From NCBI RefSeq assembly GCF_900172295.1, contig NZ_FWFL01000002.1, positions 124,001-188,000 of the forward strand: a DNA stretch of 64,000 nucleotides, in the 5' to 3' direction. The position numbers and the translations under genes are program-made. The stretch's first letter is position 1; each line of letters starts with the position of its first letter. Positions 17,178 to 25,239 of this stretch are shown one piece after another. Source of the DNA: Roseovarius litorisediminis (GTDB taxonomy: Bacteria; Pseudomonadota; Alphaproteobacteria; Rhodobacterales; Rhodobacteraceae). The notes under the pieces are model-generated. The model was not told the DNA's origin. It ran no database searches and worked only from the letters and a program-made list of their open reading frames with translations.

Positions 17178-18269
17178 ATGAACGATGCGGCGCAAAAGCC
17201 TAAAAAGAACACTCCCCCACACCGCGCGGCGGACAACCGCAAACCAGTCAATCTGGCGCTGCAGGGCGGCGGCGCGCATGGCGCTTTTACCTGGGGGGTC
17301 TTGGATTTCATCCTTGAAGACGGCCGTCTGGAAATCGATTCAATCTCGGGGACATCTGCGGGGGCGATGAATGCCGTAGCGTTGGCGGATGGCTATACAG
17401 CAAATGGCGCTGACGGGGCCCGTGAAAAGCTGGAACATTTCTGGCGCACCATGAGCCGCGCCGCACGATTAAGCCCGATACAGAGGGCCCCGATTGATGT
17501 GATGATGGGCAATTGGAGCCTTGATCGTTCCTGGGGCTTTCATGCAATGGATGCGGTCAGCCGGGTGTTTTCACCCTATCAGCTGAACCCCATGAACATG
17601 AACCCGCTCAGGGATATTCTGGAAGAGTGCATTGATTTCGAATGCGTGCGTGGTTGCAAGGCGATCCAGCTTTTCGTTTCGGCCACCAATGTCGAAACCG
17701 GGCGGGTCAAGGTTTTTGACAGCCACACGCTGACATCAGATATGGTTCTGGCCTCGGCCTGCCTGCCCAATATCTATCAGGCCATCATCATCGACGATGT
17801 GCCATACTGGGATGGTGGCTATATGGGCAATCCATCGCTTTTTCCCTTCCATTCGGGATCCGACTGCTCGGATATCATCGTCATTCAAATCAACCCGGTC
17901 GAGCGAAAGGGCGTCCCCCGTACGCCGCAGGAAATCCAGAACCGCCTGAACGAAATTAGTTTCAATTCCAGTCTTTTGAAAGAACTGCGGGCGATTGATT
18001 TCGTTGATCGCCTGATCGAAGAGGGAAAGCTGGATCAAACAAAATACCGCAGTGAGCGTGTGCATATCATCGAAAATCAAAGCGCGCTAAAACCCCTTGG
18101 GGCGTCATCCAAGATGAACGCCGAATGGGCGTTCCTGATCCATCTGCGCGACCTTGGGCGACAGACTGCGGCGGAATGGCTGGACCGGCACTATACCGAT
18201 GTCGGCAAGCGCGCCACTGTCGATCTGCGGGCCATGTTCCAGGGCATCGGGCCTCAGCATCAGGGCTAA
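17178..18269 (+). CDS. Patatin-like phospholipase
   Basis: This 363-residue protein is a patatin-family serine hydrolase acting on lipids. It contains the oxyanion loop LQGGGAHGAF (about 31-40), the nucleophile elbow GTSAG with Ser60, and the catalytic aspartate in YWDGGYMGN (Asp212), all in the expected order. No signal peptide is present, so it is cytoplasmic or membrane-associated. The ATG follows CAGGAACC. The same-strand desaturase upstream suggests a lipid-turnover context. Patatin-like enzymes in related bacteria include polyhydroxybutyrate-associated proteins, so a storage-granule role is an alternative. Confidence 0.87.
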   Translation: MNDAAQKPKKNTPPHRAADNRKPVNLALQGGGAHGAFTWGVLDFILEDGRLEIDSISGTSAGAMNAVALADGYTANGADGAREKLEHFWRTMSRAARLSPIQRAPIDVMMGNWSLDRSWGFHAMDAVSRVFSPYQLNPMNMNPLRDILEECIDFECVRGCKAIQLFVSATNVETGRVKVFDSHTLTSDMVLASACLPNIYQAIIIDDVPYWDGGYMGNPSLFPFHSGSDCSDIIVIQINPVERKGVPRTPQEIQNRLNEISFNSSLLKELRAIDFVDRLIEEGKLDQTKYRSERVHIIENQSALKPLGASSKMNAEWAFLIHLRDLGRQTAAEWLDRHYTDVGKRATVDLRAMFQGIGPQHQG

Positions 18270-18388
18270 GCGACCGGCGCTGCCCAATGCCTCTGGCATC
18301 TGCGCTGTAACCGGCTCTGTGGCATTCACCTTGCCACCAACCTTCCCCTTTGCTTTAACCAACCGGTACCCATTGTCGGAGCCAGCCC

Positions 18389-19681
18389 ATGGTCGATATC
18401 GCCACCCGTGTTCATAACCACAAATGGAAGATCGACCCGATCGTTCGGTCGCTCATCGACACCGATTTCTACAAACTGCTGATGTGCCAGTCGGTGTTTC
18501 GCAACAAGCGCGATACGAAGGTCACCTTTTCCCTCATCAACCGCACCAAATCCATTCGTCTGGCCGATCTGGTGGACGAGGGTGAATTGCGCGAACAGCT
18601 CGATCACATCCGATCTCTTCGCCTGACCCGCGGCGAAAGCACCTGGATGCGCGGCAACACCTTTTATGGCAAACGCCAGATGTTCACGCCCGAATTCATG
18701 GACTGGTTCGAAAAACTGCGCCTGCCGCCCTATCACCTCGAAAAACGCGATGGCCAGTACGAGCTGACGTTCGAAGGTTCCTGGCCCGAGGTCATGTTGT
18801 GGGAAATCCCGGCGCTTGCCGTTCTGATGGAACTGCGCTCGCGGGCCGTGCTGCATTCGATGAAGAAATTCGAGCTTCAGGTTCTCTACGCCCGCGCCAT
18901 GACCAAGCTGTGGGAAAAGGTCGAACGCCTGCGCCCCATCGAGGGTCTGCGCATCGCCGATTTCGGCACCCGTCGCCGCCATTCCTTTCTCTGGCAGGAC
19001 TGGTGCGTTCAGGCCATGCGCGAGGGTCTGGGCGACAAATTCGCCGGTACCTCCAACTGTCTCATCGCCAAGAACCGCGATCTTGAGGCGATCGGCACCA
19101 ACGCCCACGAACTGCCCATGGTTTATGCCGCGCTGGCCGATACAGACGCCGATCTGGCCCGCGCCCCCTACGACGTTCTGTCCGACTGGCACGAGGAACA
19201 CTCGGGCAACCTGCGCATCATCCTGCCCGATACCTACGGCACCGCCGGGTTTTTGAAAAACGCCCCCGACTGGCTGGCGGGCTGGACAGGGATACGCATC
19301 GATTCAGGCGATCCCGCAACTGGGGCCGAGATTGCCATCGACTGGTGGAAATCGCGCGGCGAGGACCCCACGCAGAAACTGGTGATCTTTTCCGATGGTC
19401 TGGACGAGGACAAGATAGCCGAGCTTCACACCCAGTTCACCGGCCGCGTCCGCCCGTCGTTCGGCTGGGGCACGCTGCTGACCAACGATTTCCGCGGGCT
19501 CACCCCGGATGACGCGCTGGCGCCCTTCTCACTGGTCTGCAAGGCCGTCTCGGCCAACGGAAGGCCCACGGTAAAGCTGTCAGACAACCCCCGCAAAGCC
19601 ATGGGCCCCGCCGACGAGATCGCCCGGTACAAACGGGTGTTCGGGGTGGGGGAGCAGGAAGAGATGGAGGTTGTGGTATAA
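18389..19681 (+). CDS. pncB: Nicotinate phosphoribosyltransferase
   Basis: This 430-residue cytoplasmic enzyme joins nicotinate to PRPP, with ATP hydrolysis, to form nicotinate mononucleotide in the NAD salvage pathway. Recognisable features are [17 protein letters not shown] near the N terminus (start of the catalytic domain), [13 protein letters not shown] near residue 190, GTSNCLIAK near 220, the HEL segment, and [10 protein letters not shown] and FSDGLDED in the phosphate-binding part. The length is normal for proteobacterial PncB. GGAG lies nine bases before the ATG. It is monocistronic here, and the DNA beyond it changes to an AT-richer accessory-looking stretch. Confidence 0.95.
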   Translation: MVDIATRVHNHKWKIDPIVRSLIDTDFYKLLMCQSVFRNKRDTKVTFSLINRTKSIRLADLVDEGELREQLDHIRSLRLTRGESTWMRGNTFYGKRQMFTPEFMDWFEKLRLPPYHLEKRDGQYELTFEGSWPEVMLWEIPALAVLMELRSRAVLHSMKKFELQVLYARAMTKLWEKVERLRPIEGLRIADFGTRRRHSFLWQDWCVQAMREGLGDKFAGTSNCLIAKNRDLEAIGTNAHELPMVYAALADTDADLARAPYDVLSDWHEEHSGNLRIILPDTYGTAGFLKNAPDWLAGWTGIRIDSGDPATGAEIAIDWWKSRGEDPTQKLVIFSDGLDEDKIAELHTQFTGRVRPSFGWGTLLTNDFRGLTPDDALAPFSLVCKAVSANGRPTVKLSDNPRKAMGPADEIARYKRVFGVGEQEEMEVVV

Positions 19682-19750
19682 ATGGCGCTTTGCGGACGAA
19701 GTTGCCGTTCGCTGCGGCTACACAAAATTCTGCTTTAGCCTGACCCGCAT

Positions 19751-20968
19751 CTAATCAATACCGTAAATCATTGCCGCATACTCGCGAACCTCATCCGGCG
19801 TTTGTGCTTCTAATTCCCGTAAGTATCCCAAGAATTCGTCTGGGTCGCTCAGAGAGAATATACGGGCCTTGTACTCCAACTCAGCCCGCAGTGGTTCTTC
19901 CTTCAATAATGCAGCGCAGCGCTTGTCGATGAAGAGTGCGTCCACGTATGGCGCGTACGTCGAGATTGTCCTCACATCGTTCATGAGTCCACGATCAACT
20001 ATTCTCTTCTCGCCCATGACGACCCGCCCAGCCACAGCGGCAAATAAGTATGATGAAATCCTTTGGTGTGGTATTTCCCGTTGCCGCTCCCAATGCCAAA
20101 ACTTCATGATTTCAATCGCCTGCTTATCTTCATCAACTCCCCGATCTTCAAGAAGGTGGCAAAGCTCTCGATACTCACGATATATCGGCCTGCCAGAACT
20201 CTCGAATAGTGCCAGCGGGTTACTTGGATCAGGATTGGAGACTTCCTCAAACCACTTCGCAAAGGCCTGCTTCTTTGTTGGGCCAATCGCTGAAAACTCA
20301 CTTTCGAGAACACCCGCGAACGATACTTTCTTCTCAAGCCACGTGTCCGCGAGTTTTTTTAATGCATCATGCACATCGCCTCTCACGGTTCGAATGTGAT
20401 CCGCGAATTGGCTATAGTCAGCCCGCACGCCAACGTGCATATCGGGAAGCCAATCATTTCTTTGACTGTTCGCAATCTCATCTATATCAAAAGAAACCTC
20501 AGGCTCTTTGCCATCAAAGTATGCCTTTGCAAACTGAATGTCCTGCAAAAGCTCCACATCGCGAGAATCCATTACGGAAACGTCGCCACCGAAGAACTTA
20601 TACAAGCCGCGCAAGTCTATGGGACTGTGGAAGACCGTCGTCTCATCGTGGTGGATATCGGAGTGAGGCAAGAAAACCTGCTGTAGCAGAACGCACCGTC
20701 TCAGCAGGGCGTATACTTCTTTTGCAAAGGCTTCATGCCCCTTTGGCAGGTTTCCTTCGTTCTTGACGTTGTAGATCATGCTGAACATGAACTGGTCCAG
20801 ATAAATCGCCTTTTTGTCTAATTCGGGCAGAGGTAGCTGCACCGTCCTTCGGCAGTTGGTGCAGCGTTTGGTCAATAATCCCCCCCCGGCAGAGAGTATG
20901 CCCATTTTCGTTTGACCGCACTTGGCGCATCGTGTGAACGGCCCGCGTTCCCATGTGAATCCGCTCAA
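19751..20968 (-). CDS. Unrecognised protein with N-terminal zinc ribbon and PIN-like features
   Basis: I do not recognise this gene firmly. From TTG at 20968 it encodes 405 residues. The N terminus has CAKCGQ and, about 20 residues later, CTNCRR, a four-cysteine zinc ribbon. The rest resembles a distant PIN-like nuclease: an early YLDQ after a beta strand, PHSDIHHDETTVF in the middle, and NDVRTISTYAPYVDALFIDK near the C terminus, where PIN domains carry later acidic residues. I chose TTG 20968 because GGAGG lies seven bases upstream; the longer frame from TTG 21049 has no ribosome binding site. Base composition is visibly less GC-rich than pncB or arfB and codon use differs, suggesting transfer. 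It lies downstream of arfB on the same strand with a 99-base gap. RNA cleavage or defence is possible; no partner gene is visible. Confidence 0.55.
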   Translation of the reverse strand: MSGFTWERGPFTRCAKCGQTKMGILSAGGGLLTKRCTNCRRTVQLPLPELDKKAIYLDQFMFSMIYNVKNEGNLPKGHEAFAKEVYALLRRCVLLQQVFLPHSDIHHDETTVFHSPIDLRGLYKFFGGDVSVMDSRDVELLQDIQFAKAYFDGKEPEVSFDIDEIANSQRNDWLPDMHVGVRADYSQFADHIRTVRGDVHDALKKLADTWLEKKVSFAGVLESEFSAIGPTKKQAFAKWFEEVSNPDPSNPLALFESSGRPIYREYRELCHLLEDRGVDEDKQAIEIMKFWHWERQREIPHQRISSYLFAAVAGRVVMGEKRIVDRGLMNDVRTISTYAPYVDALFIDKRCAALLKEEPLRAELEYKARIFSLSDPDEFLGYLRELEAQTPDEVREYAAMIYGID

Positions 20969-21067
20969 TGTGAAACCTCCGCTTGCAAGTAGTGTATCTT
21001 GACCGCGTTCCCGAAAGTGGACCTTTGTGCATTTCGCAGCATCGGTCAATCTGGGCTCAGAGCAGAC

Positions 21068-21490
21068 TCAATCCTCCCCCTCGACCTTCCCCCGCAGTGC
21101 CTTCACCACCCCGCGTACCTTCTTGGCCTTCAGCCGGCGTTTCTTTGACCCCAGCGTCGGGCGGGTGGCCAGCCGGCGTTTCGGGGTTTCGGTGGCTTTG
21201 CGGATCAGGTCGGCCAGCCGGTCGCGGGCAATCTCGCGGTTGCGGGCCTGGCTGCGCGTCTCTTCGACCTGGATCACCAGCGCGCCCTCTTTGGTCCAGC
21301 GCCGCCCGGCCAGCCGCTTGAGCCGGCGTTTCACCGGATCGGGCAGGTTGGGGCTGCGCTCGGCTTCGAACCGCAGTTCCACGGCGGTCGATACCTTGTT
21401 CACGTTCTGACCACCGGGGCCGGACGAGCGGACAAACTGCTCGGTCAGTTCCCAGTCTTCGATTGTGATCTGATCGGTGATTTTCAGCAT
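21068..21490 (-). CDS. arfB: Alternative ribosome-rescue factor / peptidyl-tRNA hydrolase ArfB
   Basis: ArfB (YaeJ) enters stalled ribosomes lacking a stop codon and hydrolyses the peptidyl-tRNA. This 140-residue protein has the catalytic GGQ at residues 26-28 within SSGPGGQNVNKVSTAVEL, and a basic C-terminal tail (RRLATRPTLGSKKRRLKAKK) that in ArfB fills the empty mRNA channel. It lacks the stop-codon-recognition domain of full release factors. The start is followed upstream by an AGCGTACG palindrome. It lies between the PIN-like gene and the small RNA unit. In this window it could back up trans-translation. Confidence 0.92.
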   Translation of the reverse strand: MLKITDQITIEDWELTEQFVRSSGPGGQNVNKVSTAVELRFEAERSPNLPDPVKRRLKRLAGRRWTKEGALVIQVEETRSQARNREIARDRLADLIRKATETPKRRLATRPTLGSKKRRLKAKKVRGVVKALRGKVEGED

Positions 21491-21503
21491 GGTCTTGGGG
21501 TAA

Positions 21504-21584
21504 AGCGTACGAAACGTACGCTACCTTCTCAAATGGGGTCAAATCGCGTACGAAATCCACGTACAATGCGTACGAAACGTACGT
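21504..21584. repeat. GTACG palindromes upstream of arfB
   Basis: AGCGTACGAAACGTACGCT (21504-21522) is an inverted repeat with 8-base arms and an AAA centre, 14 bases upstream of the arfB start. GCGTACGAAACGTACG recurs at 21568-21583, and a broken version with GCGTACGAAATCCACGTAC lies between them near 21546. The sequence could be an operator, a hairpin in the arfB leader or a small repeat family. No regulator is known to me for it. Confidence 0.6.
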
Positions 21585-21600
21585 AGTCGGGCGACGAATC

Positions 21601-21785
21601 AAAAGGGCCGTTTCACGTTGGAAACGGCCCTCTAGAAGTTAACGGAGGTAGGCCGGTTAGGCGTACCAATTCGGGTTGTTCTCAATCCCCAGGGGCTGCC
21701 CTAGGTTTGTGCCTCCCGAACTGTTCCGACACCTTTCTCCAATACCTCTATAGACATTGGCACCTCCTTTCGCTTGTTGAACTCA
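21601..21785 (-). ncRNA. Independent small transcription unit: small RNA and/or short peptide
   Basis: On the minus strand a TTGACA box (21818-21813), a 17-base spacer and AGGCTA (21795-21790) form a good promoter. The transcript would end at the strong hairpin at 21604-21631 followed by TTTT. Inside is a very good Shine-Dalgarno (AAAGGAGGT) and an 18-codon ORF, MSIEVLEKGVGTVREAQT, at 21757-21701. Another frame then continues LGQPLGIENNPNWYA up to a TAA, without its own start. The Shine-Dalgarno GGAGGT can pair with ACCTCC near the 3' end (21649-21644), and GCCAAT can pair with ATTGGT, so the RNA may be folded with the start site masked. It lacks the hallmark motifs of SRP RNA, RNase P RNA and tmRNA. 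I cannot tell a small RNA from a frameshifted peptide gene. Confidence 0.45.
21604..21636 (-). terminator. Rho-independent terminator of the small transcription unit
   Basis: AGGGCCGTTTC and GAAACGGCCCT form a perfect 11-bp stem around a 6-base loop. In the minus direction it is followed by TTTT, so it terminates leftward transcripts upstream of arfB. Confidence 0.8.
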
Positions 21786-21863
21786 AGGGTAGCCTGCCAC
21801 AAAATTTCTATTTGTCAAAACAAAATGATGTGGCAGGCGCAATTTCATCCCCACGATGCTGCG

Positions 21864-22790
21864 TCATTGCGACTGAAGGACTGCCACGCACTGGCGGGGC
21901 AGATCGTTCATTGTCAACTCGCGGCGCGGTTTTGGTTTGGGGGCATTCGGGTCGGGTTTGGGCGGATTCAGGATGTCATTGACCCAGCGTTGCGCATCGG
22001 CACAGCCATCGCCCGCGGGGGGCGGATTCTGGCCCACGCAGCCCGGCGCACCCGCGGGGCATTTTAACCTGACATGAAAGTGGTAATGATGCCCCCACCA
22101 CGGTCTGATCTTGCGCAACCAGGCGCGGTCGGACCCGGATTCATCCTTGCACATCCGCACCTTGGCGCCGGGGAAGACAAATATGCGTTCGGTACGCGGG
22201 TCCTGGGCGGCGGCCTTGATGATCTCGTGATGCGCCCGTGTCCAGCTGGAGTTCGTAAACGCCCCGTTCGCCCGGCGCATTGAATCAGACGAGACAGTCT
22301 CGCGGTCTGCGACCGATAAGTTAAGATTTGTCGCCGGTTTCATCCAGATATCAATATCCATCCCAATCTGATGCGACCGGTGCCCACTCATCATAGGCCC
22401 CCCCCGAGGCTGACTGATGTCCCCGATGTAAAGGCCCTTCCAACCCGGTTGAGTAGCAGCTTTTCGAGAGAGAGCTTTAATAAAATCAATGGTTTGAGGC
22501 TGTCCCCAGTTCCGGTTTCGCGACAGGCGCATGGCTTGCCATGTTGCGCCGGTTTCGGGCAATCTAGCCCCGCCGGCCATGCAGCCCTTGGCATATCCGC
22601 CAAAAGGTTCTGCACCCTGTTGGGACCCGTTTTTATGCACTCCAAACAATTGCTTGGCCTGCTTGCCCTGCATCGAATCAGGAATGTTTTGAGTGGATAC
22701 GACGGGTTTAGCTGACGGCAGTTCCTGTGTCGCCTCACCACAACCGGCAAGGCCAAGAGAGAGAATGATCAGTCTTAGGTATTGGCCCAT
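21864..22790 (-). CDS. mepA: Penicillin-insensitive murein endopeptidase MepA
   Basis: MepA is a periplasmic LAS-family zinc metallopeptidase that cuts D-alanyl-meso-diaminopimelyl crosslinks in peptidoglycan. The 308-residue protein has the zinc motif GHRSHQIGMDID (about 136-147) and the second histidine cluster WWGHHYHFHVRL (about 233-244). The N terminus MGQYLRLIILSLGLAGC carries a lipobox with Cys17, so it is probably a lipoprotein, which differs from the soluble E. coli enzyme. Several cysteines near the C terminus match the disulfides of the family. GAAGGAG precedes the ATG, and the start overlaps the end of the UMF1 transporter gene by 16 bases. Confidence 0.93.
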   Translation of the reverse strand: MGQYLRLIILSLGLAGCGEATQELPSAKPVVSTQNIPDSMQGKQAKQLFGVHKNGSQQGAEPFGGYAKGCMAGGARLPETGATWQAMRLSRNRNWGQPQTIDFIKALSRKAATQPGWKGLYIGDISQPRGGPMMSGHRSHQIGMDIDIWMKPATNLNLSVADRETVSSDSMRRANGAFTNSSWTRAHHEIIKAAAQDPRTERIFVFPGAKVRMCKDESGSDRAWLRKIRPWWGHHYHFHVRLKCPAGAPGCVGQNPPPAGDGCADAQRWVNDILNPPKPDPNAPKPKPRRELTMNDLPRQCVAVLQSQ

Positions 22791-24154
22791 GTGCTGCTGT
22801 CTCCTTCTGGTTCAACCCAGCGTAGCAGCAAGAGGCCGATCAGGAAAAGAGCAATCAGAGGGGAAACGCCGATGCGGGCGCTGCCGGTCAGGGCGGTAAC
22901 GCTGCCAATGAGGGCCGGAGCCATGAAGGCGGTTGCGCGGCCTGAGAGGCCATACAGACCAAAGCTTTCGGTTGGGGCCTTGGGGTCGGTGTGGCGCACC
23001 ATCAATGAGCGGCTGGCCGCCTGTAAAACGCCCCCCATGCCCCCAATCAGAACGCCGCAGCCAAAGAAAACCATATCCGGAACGGTAGACCCTTCGGTCA
23101 AGGCAAATCCAAAAATCTGCTGACGGTCCATGGCCACAATTGTGACGCAAACGCAGATCAGCACCCAGACCGACACGATGATCACGGGGCGCGGACCAAA
23201 GCGTTTGTCGAACTTGCCACCGACCCAACTGAAAGCGGCGGCAGAGATTGCAGCGATAATCCCAAAGATACCGATTGAAACAAGCTCCCAATTCAGAACG
23301 AGCCGGGCGTATGTACCACCAAATCCGTATAAACCATTCAGTGCGTCGCGATAGAACATCGACGAACCCAAATAGGTGGCAAGGCTCACGCGTCGGCGCA
23401 ATCCTTTGATGGTCGACGTCAGAAGGCCTAAGGCGTCTTTGATACCTTTGCCTTGTGGCGCGGTTCTGGTGTCGCGGGTCCAGAGGAAATAGGGCACCAT
23501 AAAGATAATGAACCAAAGCGCGGTCAGCGGCCCCACGATTCGGGTGCCTTCTTTGGCGCTGGCATCAAGCCCAAAGGCGGGGTTCATCCCAAGCAGGGTT
23601 TTGCCGTCAGGTTGTTCCATGAAAAACAATAGCATAACGACTAGCGACAGGATCCCACCGAGGTAGCCAAAGGCAAAGCCAGATCCGGAAATCTCTCCGA
23701 CTTCTTCCTGACTTCCGAGGGACGGCAATTGAGAGTTGATGAAAACCAGTGCATATTCGGCCCCGATAAACCCGACGCCAAAGGCAAAGAGCATCAGCCA
23801 TATGGTCGACCCGTCGGGATAGGTCCACCAAAGCGCTGAGGCCCCGGCCACATACATCATTGAAAAGGCAATGACCCAAGGCAGGCGCCGCCCTGCGGTA
23901 TCAGCCATCGCCCCCATGATTGGTGCGCCAAAGCCGATGATCAGCCCGGTGACAGTCAGGCACAATGACCAAAGGCTTTGAGCCCGCGCGTCAGCGGTTT
24001 CTTCGAGTAAGCCAGTCGTCATGAAGTATTCGGCAGCGACGCCAGCGAAATAAGGGCCGAAGACAAAGGTCAGCAGCAATGTATGAAACGGCTGGCTGGC
24101 CCAGTCGAAGAAAAACCAGCCCCAGATTCGTTTACGTGATGAAATTTCGGCCAT
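22775..24154 (-). CDS. UMF1/Atg22-like MFS transporter
   Basis: This 459-residue inner-membrane protein has about twelve hydrophobic segments and the UMF1 family signature near the N terminus (WGWFFFDWASQPFHTLLLTF). A loop motif GAIMGAMADTAGRRLPW-like (GFGAPIMGAMADTAGRR) corresponds to the MFS A-motif. The family is related to the fungal vacuolar amino acid effluxer Atg22; bacterial substrates are largely unknown. It is the upstream partner of mepA with overlapping reading frames, which may mean export or uptake of murein-related amino acids or peptides, but that is only inferred from position. Confidence 0.85.
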   Translation of the reverse strand: MAEISSRKRIWGWFFFDWASQPFHTLLLTFVFGPYFAGVAAEYFMTTGLLEETADARAQSLWSLCLTVTGLIIGFGAPIMGAMADTAGRRLPWVIAFSMMYVAGASALWWTYPDGSTIWLMLFAFGVGFIGAEYALVFINSQLPSLGSQEEVGEISGSGFAFGYLGGILSLVVMLLFFMEQPDGKTLLGMNPAFGLDASAKEGTRIVGPLTALWFIIFMVPYFLWTRDTRTAPQGKGIKDALGLLTSTIKGLRRRVSLATYLGSSMFYRDALNGLYGFGGTYARLVLNWELVSIGIFGIIAAISAAAFSWVGGKFDKRFGPRPVIIVSVWVLICVCVTIVAMDRQQIFGFALTEGSTVPDMVFFGCGVLIGGMGGVLQAASRSLMVRHTDPKAPTESFGLYGLSGRATAFMAPALIGSVTALTGSARIGVSPLIALFLIGLLLLRWVEPEGDSSTWANT

Positions 24155-24208
24155 GCCAACCCTCAGCTTTCGCTGCGGATATGACAGGGTATGGCAAACT
24201 GTGGCAAG

Positions 24209-24745
24209 CTATTCCTGCATCGGTGGCCAGGGGCGCTTGGTTTCGGCTTTGATCCAGGCCGCAATCCACTCAGGTGCGGGCGGCCTTATGGTTTGTGCAT
24301 CGATTTCTTCGACCACCTGCTGTGGCACAATGATGCCTGCGGAGCCGGTTACCGCCGAACGATAAACAATGTGGTTGGCGCATTCGCCATTTCTTTTCCA
24401 CATTGATTGTTCGACATAAAAGAATTTGTCATCCCACCACGCTAGGCGCGAACGCATCTCGAATTTCTCAAACGTTCTTATGCGGCGACGATAGCGAACA
24501 CTGGCCCCGGCCATGGTCAGACCCCAGCGGTTTCTGCGTAGTACCTTTATCAGACCTACACGCTGCGCAGCAGTGGTGCGACCCAGATCGTACAGGGTCA
24601 GAGTGCGGCCATTGTTCAGTTCCAGCCACAGGTCGATATCCCACGGCAGGCACCTATGGCGCGATACATGGGTGTCGGTAATCGCCAAGGGCGGATCGTT
24701 GCGATGCTTAATCAGTTGGGTAAAAAGGCGAATGACTGGGTACAT
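24209..24745 (-). CDS. Acyl-CoA thioesterase-like hotdog protein (4HBT_2)
   Basis: This 178-residue protein matches the thioesterase-like hotdog family (PF13279-type). The region DIDLWLELNNGRTLTLYDLGR (about 48-68), YRRRIRTFEKFEMRSRL and FFYVEQSMWKRNGECANHIVY fit the family pattern. The ATG at 24745 is preceded by GAAGGAG; the longer frame from 24763 would begin inside that ribosome binding site. It lies 54 bases upstream of the UMF1 transporter gene on the same strand and is divergent from yggT. The thioester substrate is unknown. Confidence 0.75.
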   Translation of the reverse strand: MYPVIRLFTQLIKHRNDPPLAITDTHVSRHRCLPWDIDLWLELNNGRTLTLYDLGRTTAAQRVGLIKVLRRNRWGLTMAGASVRYRRRIRTFEKFEMRSRLAWWDDKFFYVEQSMWKRNGECANHIVYRSAVTGSAGIIVPQQVVEEIDAQTIRPPAPEWIAAWIKAETKRPWPPMQE

Positions 24746-24874
24746 CGGCGGTCTCCTTCGCATGCCTGTGTGTTTCGGGCGAACAAGGGCGTCAACAGCA
24801 ACCTCGCGTCACGGCTTGCGCTTTCACCACCACGCGCTTAGGTCTGGGGCGAGATTGACCAAAGGAATGTGCCC

Positions 24875-25162
24875 ATGCAGTCGCTATTTCAGATCCTGAT
24901 GCTGCTTTTGGATATCGTGTGGTTCTTTATCATTGCCCACGTGATCATGAGCTGGCTGATCAACTTTCAGGTCCTGAACCTGCACCAGCCTTTTGTTGCG
25001 CAGGTGTGGCATATGCTGAATCGGGTGCTTGAGCCGATCTACAGTCGCATCCGGCGCTTTGTGCCGCCGATGTCGGGTATTGATCTGGCGCCATTGATTG
25101 CGCTTGTTGCAGTGTACGCCCTGCGGATTATTCTGATAAACAATGCGGCGGCTTTTTATTGA
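24875..25162 (+). CDS. yggT: YggT family membrane protein
   Basis: This 95-residue inner-membrane protein has two hydrophobic segments (about 4-31 and 73-92) separated by the conserved PFVAQVWHMLNRVLEPIYSRIRRFVPPMSGIDLAP-like region, of which NRVLEPIYSRIRRFVPP is the YggT signature. YggT proteins are poorly understood and have been connected with osmotic or ion homeostasis and, in some lineages, with cell division or photosystem assembly. The start at ATG 24875 lies eight bases after AAAGGA; an in-frame GTG two codons earlier sits too close to that site. Confidence 0.85.
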   Translation: MQSLFQILMLLLDIVWFFIIAHVIMSWLINFQVLNLHQPFVAQVWHMLNRVLEPIYSRIRRFVPPMSGIDLAPLIALVAVYALRIILINNAAAFY

Positions 25163-25200
25163 ACTAGCCCTTGTTCGCCAAATCTTAGTGTGAAAAGAAT

Positions 25201-25232
25201 CCTGTAAGAGCAGAAAAGCAAAAACTTACAGG
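25201..25232. promoter_or_regulatory. Inverted repeat in the recQ leader
   Basis: CCTGTAAG (25201-25208) and CTTACAGG (25225-25232) form perfect 8-base arms around 16 A-rich bases, ending seven bases before the recQ start codon. It could be an operator for an unknown repressor or an mRNA hairpin that masks recQ translation; there is no clear Shine-Dalgarno before this gene. It does not match the alphaproteobacterial LexA box GAAC-N7-GAAC. Confidence 0.5.
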
Positions 25233-25239
25233 TCCCCCC

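Noticed and set aside
19751..21049. Start of the PIN-like gene at TTG 21049
   Set aside because: The first 27 residues from there run through the likely promoter and have no ribosome site, whereas TTG 20968 follows GGAGG at ideal distance.
21504..21584. GTACG repeats as a CRISPR array
   Set aside because: The repeats are too few, irregular and palindromic, without uniform spacers, and no cas gene is present.
21601..21785. The small transcription unit as SRP RNA, tmRNA or RNase P RNA
   Set aside because: None of the conserved core motifs of these RNAs is present on either strand. 6S RNA cannot be excluded by eye, but I see no convincing match.
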